The position numbers and the translations under genes are program-made. From assembly GCA_025738555.1 (NCBI GenBank), contig JAOVFP010000016.1:62001-126000 (forward strand): DNA of 64,000 nucleotides, given 5' to 3'. Positions 49,201 through 60,239 of this stretch are shown here, one piece after another. This DNA is from Cyathus striatus. Lineage: Eukaryota > Basidiomycota > Agaricomycetes > Agaricales > Nidulariaceae. The notes under the pieces are model-generated. The model did no database searches. It saw nothing but the letters and a program-made list of their open reading frames with translations, and was not told where the DNA came from. Each line of letters opens with the position of its first letter. Position 1 is the first letter of the stretch.

Positions 49201-49409
49201 ATATTCAGAAGGAGACCTTGCTGAATATTGACGATTATTATACAGGTGACATTAACATTACCTTTGATCAGGACGAGGAGAGGAGACGAATGCTTATGGT
49301 GACACGCAATATTGCGCGTCTCAATGAATTAGGGGAGAAAAATAACCGTTCTCACCGATTTTTGTTGTTAAAGATTCCTGCTGAAGGTTACGATGAAGTG
49401 TTGTTGTAA
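46230..49409 (+). CDS. Unknown 746-codon protein, 17 exons, duplicated phase-1 exon modules (cargo gene 3)
   Basis: Exons: 46,230-46,418; 46,469-46,547; 46,602-46,688; 46,748-46,861; 46,916-47,002; 47,065-47,181; 47,296-47,364; 47,423-47,497; 47,555-47,620; 47,680-47,754; 47,816-47,902; 47,954-48,019; 48,071-48,136; 48,188-48,460; 48,510-48,629; 48,685-49,071; 49,126-49,409. They total 2,241 nt (747 codons with stop). Exons 3 to 16 are each a multiple of three and flanked by phase-1 introns. Modules are duplicated: exons 3/5 (VDEQSPVI), 4/6 and partly 7 (STPVSHEPP), 8/10 (YGLP, ID-E), 12/13/14 (SLASSSSGN). The N-terminus is basic and Ser-rich (nuclear-like, QRKKKKV); the low-complexity repeat region leads to a unique C-terminal domain (from 48,685) with RKMGYDGSRTLAALGY and later DLFGFRRRDIVAQN. 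No family is recognised. Confidence 0.75.
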
Positions 49410-49439
49410 CAAATGAATAGCTAATCTTTAACTGTGATC

Positions 49440-52400
49440 CAATTGTGCAATATATCTTCCCTGTTCGCAGAAACACTCCCACTCGCAGACAGTGCTAGTA
49501 AATATGTCAATTGGAATGTTATCAAGTAGTGATAATATCACGCCATTCAACATCTGTATAAGACGCGTCTAATTGTTGTGTTCATTCCACAACATTGCGT
49601 GCATCTATTTTAAGAAAGGATATCAACCCATCAAAACATACTCGATTTGGGTAGATCCCATCACTCTACGCCATCTCGTTTAATATCCACGACGTTCGTG
49701 CGCAATGATACTAGGTTTCGATAGTTACACGAGATCAATTCATGGTCGACGCGGCTTAACGTCGTGAGATCATCACAACATTGCGTACATCTATTTTAAG
49801 GAAACGTACCATCCCATCAAAACATACCCAATTTGGGTAGACACAATCACTCTATGCCATCTCACTGTATCTCCACGACATCCGACGTATATCTACACAC
49901 TATCGTGTGGTTTCACATTCATGAACGTTGTAATTCTGAGGCGCTAACAGAATCTCGGTGGAGTGAGCCTACGTGCACATAAATTCCCACACTTAAATCG
50001 TGCTAGCTAACGTCTCCATTATAATATTATCAGGTAGTGATAATATAACGCCATTCAACATCTGTATAAGATGCGTCCAAATGATGAGAAATGGACACAA
50101 CATTGCGTGCATCTATTTTAAGAAACATTCAAGCCATCAAAACTTACCCGATTTAGGAATATCCCATCACTCTACGTCTTCCAGTTATATTTCTACGACA
50201 TCCGATTTAATTCTAAAATCAATTCTCGGTATATTTAATCATGTACGTACCTTTCTGAGGCACTAGCGAATGCACAATATATCTGAACTGTCCCCAGAAA
50301 CATTCCCACGCTTCGACAGTGCTAGTAAACATGTCAATTGGAATATTATCAGGTAGTGATAATATCACGCCATTCAACATCTGTATAAGACACGTCTAAA
50401 TTTTGTGGAATGGACACGACATTGCATGTATCTATTTTAAGAAACATATCAACTCATCAAACATACCCAATTTGGGTAGATCCCATCACTCTATGCCACC
50501 GTTGTATTTCTACGACATCCGATTTAATTCTAAAATCAATCCTTGGTGTGTTTAACCATGTACATACCATTCTAAAGCGCTAGCAAATGTACAATATATC
50601 TTCTCTGTGTCCAGAAAATTTCCCACGCGCAGACAGTGCTAGTGAACATCTCAATTGGAATATTATCAGGTTGTGATAATATTACGACATTTAACATCTG
50701 CATGCGACACGTCTAAATGTTGTGGAATGGACACAACATTGCGTGTATCTATTTTAAGAAAAGATATCAACCCATCAAAACATACCCGATTTATGTAGAT
50801 CCCATCACCCTTTGCCATCTCATTGTATTTTCACGACATCCAACGTATTTCTACAAACTATCCTGCGTCTTCCCATTCATGGACGTGTACTTCTGAGGCG
50901 CTAACAATACTTCAATGCGATAAGAGCCTGCATTCAGGTAAATTCCCACGCTTAAACTGTGCTAGCTAACGTCTCCATTGTAAAATCATCAGGTAGTGAT
51001 AATATAACGGCATTCAACCCCTGTATAAGACGCGTCTAAATGTTGTGGAATGGACACACCATTGCGTGCATCTATTTTAAGAAACATTCAACCCATCAAA
51101 ACATACCCGATTTGGGTTGATCCCATCACTCTACGTCATCCAGTTTATTTCTACGACATCCGATTTGATTCTAAAGTCAATCCTTGGTATATTTCGTTAT
51201 ATACGTACCATCCTGAGGCGTTAGCAAATGTACAATATATTTTCCCTGTGTCCAGAAAAATTCCCACGCTTCGCCAGTGCTAATAAACATCTCAATTGGA
51301 ATATTATCAGGTAGTGATAAAATCACAGCATTCAACATCTGCATAACACATGTCTAAATAATGTGGAATGGACACAACATTGCGTGTATCTATTTTAAGA
51401 AAAGATATCAGCCCATAAAAACATACCCAATTTGGGTAGATCCCATCACTCTACGCCATCTCGTTTAATATCCACGACGTTTGTGCGCAATTATATTAGG
51501 TCGTGATTATTACACGAGATCAATTAATTGTCGACGCGGCTTAACGTCGTGAGATCATTACAACATTGTGTGCATCAATTTTAAGGAAACGTACCATCCC
51601 ATCAAAACATACCCTTTTTGGGTAGATCCCATCACTCTATGCCGTCTCATTATATTTCCACAACATCCAACGCATTTCTACAAAATATCCTGCGTCTTCC
51701 CATTCATGAGCGTGTAATTCTGAGGCGCTAACAATAATTCAATGCAATAAGCCTGCGTTCACGTATATTCCCACGCTTCGACAGTGCTAGCTAACATCAC
51801 AATTGCAATATTATAAAGTGGTGATAATATAACGCCATTCAACAGCTGTATAAGACGCAACTAAATGTTGTGAAATGGATACAACATTGCATGCATCTAT
51901 TTTAAGAAAACGTACAATCCCATCAAAACATACCCAATTTGGGTAGATCCCATCACTCTATGCCGTTTCATTGTATTTCCACGACATCCAACATATTTCT
52001 ACAAACTATCCTGCGTCTTCCCATTCATGAACGTGTACTTCTGAGGCACTAACATTATTCCTGTCGAGTGAGCCTATGTCTACATAAATTCCCACGCTTG
52101 GACCGTGCTAGCTAACGTCTCCATTGTAATATTATCAGGTAGTGATAATATCACGCCATTCAACATCTGTAAAAAACGCGTCTAAATGTTGTGGGATGGA
52201 CACAACATTGCGTGTATCTATTTTAAGAAAACATATCATCTCATCAAAACATACCCGATATGGGTAGATCCCATCACTCTATGCCATCCCGTCGTATTTC
52301 TACGACATCTGATATAATTCTAAAATCAATCCTTGGCATGTTTAGTCTTGTGCGTGCCATTCTAGGGCGCTAGCACGTATACAATATGTCTTCTCTATGT

Positions 52401-55400
52401 CTAGAAAATTTCCCACGTGCAGACAGTGCTAGTGAACATGTCAATTGGAATATTATCAGGTAGTGATAATATCACGCCATTCAACATCTGTACAAGACAC
52501 GTCTAAATTTTGTGGAATGGACACGACATTGCATGTATCTATTTTAAGAAACATATCAACTCATCTAAACATACCGGATTTGGGTAGATCCCATCACTCT
52601 ACGCCATCTCGTTTAATATCCACGACATTCGTTCGCAATTATATTAGTCGTGATAGTTACACGAGATAATTACGCTGTCGACGCAGCACAACGTCGTGAC
52701 ATCATCACAACATTGCGTGCATCTATTTTAAGGAAACGTACCATCCCATCAAAACATACCCAATTTAGGTAAATCCCATCACTCTATGCCATCCCGTTAT
52801 ATTTCTATGACATCCGATTTAATTCTAAAATCAATCCTTGGTATATTTAATCATGTATGTTGTATCCTGATGTGTTAGCAAATGCGCAATATATCTGCAC
52901 TGTTCCCAGAAACATTCCCACGCGCAGACAGTGCCAGTAAGCATCTCAATTGGAATATTATCAGGTAGTAATAATATCACGGCTTTCAACATCTGTATAA
53001 GACATGTCTAAATGTTGTGTTCATTCCACAACATTGCATGCATCTATTTTAAGAAACATATCAACTCATCAAAACATACTCGATTTGGGTAGATCTCATT
53101 ACTCTATGCCATCTCGTTTAATATCCACGACATTCGTTCGCAATTATATCTAGTCGTGATAGTTACACAAGATCAATTCATTGTCGACGTGGCTTAACGT
53201 CGTGAGATCATCACAACATTGTGTGCATCTGTTTTAAGGAAACATACCATCCCATCAAAACATACCTAATTTGGGTAGATCCCATCACTCTATGCCATCT
53301 CACTGTATTTCCACGACATCCAACGTATTCTACAAACTATCCTGCGTCTTCCCATTCATAAACGATTTAATTTTGAAGCGCTAACATTGTTTCGGTGGAG
53401 TGAGCCTGCATGCGCATAAATTCCCATGCTTGGACCGTGCTAGCTAACATCTCCATTGTAATATTATCAGGTAATGATAATATCACGACTTTCAACATTT
53501 GTATAAGACGCGTCTAAATGATGTGGAATGGACACAACATTGCGTGTATCTATTTTGAGAAATCATAACAACCCATCAAAACATACCCGATTTGGGTAGA
53601 TCCCATCACTCTACGCCATCTCGTTTAATATCCACGACATTCGTTCGCAATTATATTAGTCGTGATAGTTACACGAGATAATTACGCTGTCGACGCAGCA
53701 CAACGTCGTGACATCATCACAACATTGCGTGCATCTATTTTAAGGAAACGTACCATCCCATCAAAACATACCCAATTTAGGTAAATCCCATCACTCTATG
53801 CCATCCCGTTATATTTCTATGACATCCGATTTAATTCTAAAATCAATCCTTGGTATATTTAATCATGTATGTTGTATCCTGATGTGTTAGCAAATGCGCA
53901 ATATATCTGCACTGTTCCCAGAAACATTCCCACGCGCAGACAGTGCCAGTAAGCATCTCAATTGGAATATTATCAGGTAGTAATAATATCACGGCTTTCA
54001 ACATCTGTATAAGACATGTCTAAATGTTGTGTTCATTCCACAACATTGCATGCATCTATTTTAAGAAACATATCAACTCATCAAAACATACTCGATTTGG
54101 GTAGATCTCATTACTCTATGCCATCTCGTTTAATATCCACGACATTCGTTCGCAATTATATCTAGTCGTGATAGTTACACAAGATCAATTCATTGTCGAC
54201 GTGGCTTAACGTCGTGAGATCATCACAACATTGTGTGCATCTGTTTTAAGGAAACATACCATCCCATCAAAACATACCTAATTTGGGTAGATCCCATCAC
54301 TCTATGCCATCTCACTGTATTTCCACGACATCCAACGTATTCTACAAACTATCCTGCGTCTTCCCATTCATAAACGATTTAATTTTGAAGCGCTAACATT
54401 GTTTCGGTGGAGTGAGCCTGCATGCGCATAAATTCCCATGCTTGGACCGTGCTAGCTAACATCTCCATTGTAATATTATCAGGTAATGATAATATCACGA
54501 CTTTCAACATTTGTATAAGACGCGTCTAAATGATGTGGAATGGACACAACATTGCGTGTATCTATTTTGAGAAATCATAACAACCCATCAAAACATACCC
54601 GATTTGGGTAGATCCCATCACTGCTAGCTAACGTCTCCATTGTAATATTATCAGGTAATGATAATATCACGACTTTCAAAATCTGTATAAGACGTGTCTA
54701 AATGATGTGGAATGGACACAACATTGCGTGTATCTATTTTGAGAAATCGTAACAACCCATCAAATCATACCCGATTTGGGTAGATCCCATCACTCTATGC
54801 CATCTTGTTATATTTCTACGACATCCAATTTACTTCTAAAATCAATCCTTGGTACATTTAATCAAGTACGTACCATTCTGAGACGCTAGCAAATGCACAA
54901 CATATCTGCACTGTTCCCAGAAACATTCCCGCGCGCAGACAGCGCTAGTAAACATCTCAATTGGAATATTATCAGGTAGTGATAATATCACTGCATTCAG
55001 CATCTGTATAAGACATGTCTAAATGTCGTGGAATGGACACAACATTGTGAGTATCATTGTCGAAGCGGCATAACATCGTGAGATCATCACAACATTGAGT
55101 GCATCTATTTTAAGAAACATATCAACCCATCAAAACATATCCGATTTGGGTAGATCCCATCACTCTAAACATCCCATTATATTTCTACGACATTCGATTT
55201 AATTCTAAAAACCAATCCTTGATATATATAATCATGTACATACCATCCTAAGGCACTAGCTAATGTACAATATATCTATGCTGTGTCCAGAAAATTTCCC
55301 ACGCTTCGACAGTGCTAGCTAACATCTCAATTGGAATACTATCAGGTAGTGGTAATATCACGGCATTCAACATCTGTATATGACACATCTAAATGTTGTG

Positions 55401-55885
55401 GAATGGACACAACATTGCGTGTACCTATTTTAAGAAATCATAATAACCGATCAAAACATACCCGATTTGGATCGATTCCATCACTCTCTGCCATCCCGTT
55501 ATATTTCTACGACATCCGATTTAATTCTAAAATCAATCCTTGGTATATCTAATCGTATACGTACCATTCTAAAGCGCTAGCAAATGTACAATATATCTTC
55601 TCTGTGTCCAGAAAAATTCCCACGCGCAGACAGTGCTAGTGAACATCTCAATTGGAATATTATCAGGTAGTGATAATATCACAGCATTCAATATCTGTAT
55701 GAGACGAGTCTAAATGATGTGGAATGGATACAACATTGCGTGTATCTATTTTAAGAAAACCCAACAACCCATCAAAACATACCCTATTTGGGTAGTTCCC
55801 ATCACTCTTTGCCATCTCGTTTAATATCCACGACATTCATTCGCAATTATATTAGGTCATGATAGTTTCATGAGATCAGCCACCT
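49440..55885 (-). repeat. Right subterminal repeat array, reverse orientation
   Basis: About 6.4 kb of the same family as 29.16-33.43 kb but inverted: more than 20 cores of the type TTGGGTAGATCCCATCACTC, spaced about 187 or about 320 bp. Unit types mix as in the left array. The outer edge cuts a short unit at about 55,880 (after CATGAGATCA). The inner edge is about 30 bp after the stop of the 17-exon gene. A perfect 1,012-bp duplication lies within. Confidence 0.9.
52577..54622 (-). repeat. Perfect 1,012-bp tandem duplication inside the right array
   Basis: 52,577-53,588 and 53,589-54,600 read identically wherever compared, and the match continues to 54,622. Neighbouring units differ by several percent, so this duplication is very recent or an assembly duplication. 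Confidence 0.85.
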
Positions 55886-56728
55886 TTGAGCGTGTACACT
55901 CATTATCGGGCCTTATGTCCACTTATTTAGTCTTAATTCTCACCATTGTCACGTGCTATGCGGACTTCATCGATTTTGAGCAAATGTCTTTTCGCAGACT
56001 CACTGACCAGCGCAGACGTCTGTGAGCACTTGGCTGCGTTGTTGTCTGAATTAGATGATTTCATCATGTCACTATCGCTCTTATATTACGTCATATGTTC
56101 TTTGGCTGTATATACTATCTACATTACTGTTTAGGTGCATAATCAATTGATATGATATGCATTTTCGGGTCATATCCCTTAATTTTCGCTTTCCCCTGAT
56201 TCTTTTTCGTTTCGCAAAAAACTTAACAAGAAGTTCCTGTTTACACTTCAAATTACCGTTCACGTTTTGGCGATTTGTTACTGTCGATTTCAAAGCGAAA
56301 GGGATTTCATTATATGCGTTTTCGCTTCCCGCGATCCTTTCTACGATTTTCGAACGTGAACCGGTGGGCGTAGCTACAGCTGTGATTAACATATTTCTAT
56401 GTTACGTTAACGACGTGTAAAACGCTACGTGTTTTGGCCATTCCGTAATGTCGATATTGACGTGAACTCGATTTTCACTAAGTACGTATTTGCTTCCCGC
56501 GATCGTTTCTCAGATACTTGAACGTTAGCTGGGGGCCACAGTTGCAGCTAAGAATTACTCCTATTGCAGTTACGAGTTCGACGTTTGCAACGATCCGTCT
56601 TTTAGCTCTTATATTTCACCTATATCAAAACATATATACGCAAACTTGACTTTATCCTTAACCGCCACCACCACTATCCAGTAAGTCATTTTTAGTCCCT
56701 TTCCTTTGCTTTTTTCACTGTTTTTAGG
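55886..56728. other. Outer flank of right array with a diverged 150-bp duplication
   Basis: Two related blocks at about 56,245-56,400 and 56,405-56,560 share TTGCTTCCCGCGATC-type sequence and GTAGCTACAGCTG / CCACAGTTGCAGCT-type sequence. No gene is recognised. A polypyrimidine run and TTTTTAG end just before the ATG at 56,729. Confidence 0.4.
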
Positions 56729-57076
56729 ATGCTTTACATCTCAAAGGCAATCTCTCAGTGCTTTAAAGGAGATGCACGCTCTTATATTAAAGGGACCTTA
56801 CGCTCCGTACTCAACATGGAGAAAGAGTCCATTTCCCCAGACACGAAGGACTGGGTGATCGTGTACGTTCTTTTTCTTTTTTTCTTGTCGTATTCTCAAT
56901 TAATGAAACGGTAGAACGGGCATGCACCGCGGCAGGAATCAGGGGGAGGCCGAACACATCACCGTGCGTGGTTTGGACAGCAGCAGCGCGGGAGTCGAAA
57001 CATTTCATATATATGGCCCCGGAAGCGGCACATTGTTCAAGACCGGAGGACGGAAGCTATACAATGTAAAAAATGA
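56729..57076 (+). CDS. Small hypothetical two-exon gene near the right terminal repeat
   Basis: Exon 1 56,729-56,860 (44 codons), a 54-nt GTGTAC-TAG intron, and exon 2 56,915-57,076, giving 97 codons plus stop. The N-terminus is MLYISKAISQCFKG; the C-terminus is very basic (IWPRKRHIVQDRR), which could bind nucleic acid. The ATG directly follows a TTTTTAG that could be a splice acceptor, so it may be an internal exon of a longer gene. No family is recognised. Confidence 0.35.
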
Positions 57077-57440
57077 CTGTGATAAGCTTTAGATAGTATT
57101 CTCGTACTTAACATATACCCTTTTCTTGATACCAAATATGCCATATGTTTTTTTGGCGATTTTATGTTTCCCGCTGTTTCCCGCTGTAAGCCGAGCACTC
57201 AAAAAATGCATACGGTAACTTATATTCCCTATTTGGGTCGTCCTAAACGTATGTAATGTTATCTCTCGTATATTCACGTGATACTGTACATATCTAATTA
57301 TAATACACGACTATTGTACCTCGTTTACTCGAATACGGTACCCCTGATGACCAACGTGCAGTACCACTGTGGAACATCATTCCACACGGCCGCTATCTGA
57401 GAGGAATAAGCCATAGGACTTTTTCTCACGAAGTCATTTT

Positions 57441-57482
57441 GGTTGCACAAAGTTGGTGGTGACTAAGTGCCGCGCACCATAG
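57441..57482 (-). repeat. Terminal inverted repeat of the 29-kb element, right
   Basis: The complement begins CTATGGTGCGCGGC and continues CTTAGTCACCAC after one mismatch, as at the left end. Confidence 0.85.
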
Positions 57483-59250
57483 TCCCATCACTAAATTCTG
57501 GAGAACCTTGTGAGTGGTTACGATCCATCATAATGCACTACATTTAACATGATGCACCACAATCTCGTGATCGCATCATAACCGCTGTTGATGAAATTTG
57601 AGCTGCCCTCAACTCGATAATTCTGGTGGCGAATCACAATCCAGCCTGTGGTTGCATATATGTTACAATTTTATCTAACATATACATAGCATAAAGTTAT
57701 GCTTTATTATGTAGTTATATGGGACTTGTGACTACGAGTGTTCATATATACCAATCATGATATGTTATGAGTAGCTATATTTATTAGATATAGTTGTACT
57801 GTACTACTACTATGTGAGCAGGAACAAATGCATATCCAACTCAACATTACTTATTTGTTTGGGCATTAAATCCGATTTTATTTATTTTTAAGTACTACAT
57901 ATACAAGTGATGTAACGATGTTGTAATCTATGTAACGACAGAGGAATTACTTGTACACTTTACATAAGTAGCTACTGTGTCATTGGTAGAGATATCAAGA
58001 TGAATGAACATATTGAAAAGTACTTGCAGGGTTCTTAAGTCGGGGCTCAAGCGAGGTAGTCTTTCAATGTACATTGATTCCTGCCTGCTTATATGCTTTT
58101 CGATGTGGTGCACTCTTACAAATACTCTATGTCATAGTGGAGCTGGAAGGTGGGGCTCTGAATGCGCAGGCACACCTTTCGAAACCCTCAGTAAATTTGG
58201 AGTCAGTGATGTCATTCATAGCCGATGCTTTAGGCTGTTCAAGTCTTCAAAACTTTAACTTGACAACGTTGACAATGTTGAAGCTCAATGTTCAACTTCG
58301 AGTTGAGTTAGACACTTCAAGAACTTCATAACAAATGGCACATTCAATCTCGGTATTATAATTTACTTTGCAGAACTACAACAAATTGTTCATCAGTATG
58401 ATCACCTACATGTATCGTGAAGAGCTATACTTTGAATATGAGAATGATTGGATACTCAGTAGTAGTTATACTTATGCCGCAAGAATCAAAATGCAATCGT
58501 GATACAGCAATAATACTCCTAGCATGCTATGATGTGTAACAATATGAATGTAATAGTAGTTGTACTTCGCGAGCACATCAAATTGTTGGGAGCCACTCAT
58601 GATAACGTAAAACTGTTAAGCGGAGCTCCTAACGGCTCATAATCCCTCACGAGCTGGAGTATTCTGAACGTTCGATCGTGAGACACATAATTATTGGCGA
58701 GATTCTCACTGATTTACTGATGCCCGAGTCCCCTCTCTCCCCACCAATATACACCTCACCATATATCAACTTTACCCCAGGGGAGTGCTAAACTTTGCCT
58801 TAAATCCAGCGGTACTTTGTCCGTGTAACACCACTGCTCCCCCCGGTAAAGTGTGCTGGCAGCTGGCGCCATTTTCTTGGACTTATCTCTTACCTGGCAG
58901 GCCAGAATAAAGAAATGACTTTGTAACTAAATTGAAAATTCTTACGCGCACGAAATCCTAAAGACCACCTTTAGCCAAATACCGATGCTCTGCATGGAGC
59001 CCGAGCACTAAAACCGTCTGAGTGTGTCGAGTGTGGACGCATTTCACATATTCAGATACTTTTCTATTTCACACTTTGACGTTACACAAATGCCAAACGG
59101 GACAGAAGATAAATGCAGAATCTTTAGCTTTTACATTATAATAATGTCCCAACAAGTACTCGTCTAGGTTAATCAAAAATCGATCCGTCCCATACTGACA
59201 AAATAAAATCCACTACCCCTTCAGCTAGCAATGCTAACCAAAACCTAAAC
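57483..59250. other. Intergenic region, right flank of the 29-kb element
   Basis: About 1.8 kb, AT-rich, with no gene or repeat recognised. Confidence 0.4.
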
Positions 59251-59764
59251 TCAATCCCAATCCTCAAAGAAAGATTCAATCGCCTTCAGACATCTGGACA
59301 ACACACCAGACAAAGCTAACACAATAAGAATCACCACTAGAATACCCATAACAATGGAGCCCCCCACAGCACCTGCACTAGTGGCTTGTAAAACTGTAAT
59401 ATCCCCAATGTTCTTTCCTGCCGCTCTGAGGATAGCTGTACCAATTGCACCACTTGCGGCGCCGATTGCGACGGGGGCCGCAATGATGAACACGGCGAGG
59501 ATGATGATCATGGGAAGCAGAATAGCCAGTACAAGGGGAAGTCCAAAGATACAATTACACCTCCAAGGGCTCCGATAATCGCAGCGGAGCTGTCGTCGGT
59601 GTATACAGACAAATTGGTGGCTGCGCGCATTACCGCATTTCCAATAACCCTGTTTATCGAGTCAACCCACAATTCAGTTTACCAAAGGTTAAATATACGA
59701 ACATAGCTAAAACACCCGCTAAGGTTCCAGAGGCAAAAACACCTAGTGCCCTAGAGCTTGTCAT
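59251..59764 (-). pseudogene. Small membrane protein with an internal duplication, frameshifted
   Basis: Start ATG 59,764 (MTSSRALGVFASG). A 60-nt intron (GTTCGT to AACAG) joins VLAM to VIGNAVMRAATN. After GALGGVIV the frame must shift by one base near 59,535 (in a CCCC run) to continue as LAILLPMIIILAVFI and end in ESFFEDWD at 59,251. The pattern IG-A--RAA-N, a spacer, SA--GA-GG-IV, then a hydrophobic stretch occurs twice, so the protein is a tandem duplication of a glycine-rich transmembrane module. Small Gly/Ala-rich membrane families such as IFI6/IFI27-like proteins are a loose comparison only. It is either a young pseudogene or has one sequencing error. Confidence 0.55.
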
Positions 59765-60239
59765 TTGATGCTCTCGACGTTACAGGTGGTTTTTGACTTA
59801 CAAGGCTTCGCACATAGCTATAGTATTGGAATAGTTCTTAGAAGCTGACAAAAATTTGTTAGAAATGATAAAATGGCCGGTTTCTGTTTCCGAGTGGAGG
59901 GGGGGGTTAGGTGTTCAAGATGGGGATTTGAGACGAGCTGCAGGGGACCTTTTATATGTAATTACACTCGATCAACAGAGTCATATTCAATGGCAAAAAC
60001 AATTGAATATTGTGGAATACGATTGAATAAGCGCACAACAAATCAGAACAAGCACAAGAATTGAAACCTTGGACACAGTGTGTATTAACCTCTCAGCGCT
60101 CAGCAACAGAAACCTCCTTAAACGAATCTCATCCTCTTCTATTTTCATGTCCCGCTTAACCGTGTTCTTGTTATGAGAAATAACCACATACTACGTAGGG
60201 TAAGGCAAGAAAGACCCTAGCCTTAAAACAATCATACAA
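59765..60239. other. Intergenic region, no gene seen
   Basis: Between the membrane-protein start and the 3' end of FMO copy C. Nothing recognised. Confidence 0.4.

Larger units (their letters stand above)
28417..57482. mobile_element. 29-kb KDZ-type giant DNA transposon with terminal inverted repeats and cargo genes
   Basis: A 29,066-bp unit bounded by 42-bp terminal inverted repeats (28,417-28,458 and 57,441-57,482; 36 of 42 positions match, starting CTATGGTGCGCGGC). Inside each end is a large array of one repeat family, reading forward at 29.16-33.43 kb and reversed at 49.44-55.89 kb. The centre holds an apparently intact KDZ-type transposase (minus strand), three spliced genes of unknown function (plus strand), a 181-bp satellite and another minisatellite. 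No clear target duplication was found: the 8 bases beside each end do not match. The neighbouring FMO copies B and C lie on either side. Ownership of the ends by this transposase is inferred from symmetry. Confidence 0.75.

Noticed and set aside
50000..55552. Short frames in the right array as genes
   Set aside because: Same repeat-derived translations as in the left array.
28417..57482. A Starship-type giant element
   Set aside because: No tyrosine-recombinase captain gene was seen; the transposase is of the KDZ DDE type and the ends are inverted repeats.
28417..57482. TET/JBP dioxygenase cargo, as reported for some KDZ elements
   Set aside because: No protein with a recognisable dioxygenase His-x-Asp pattern was found among the cargo genes.
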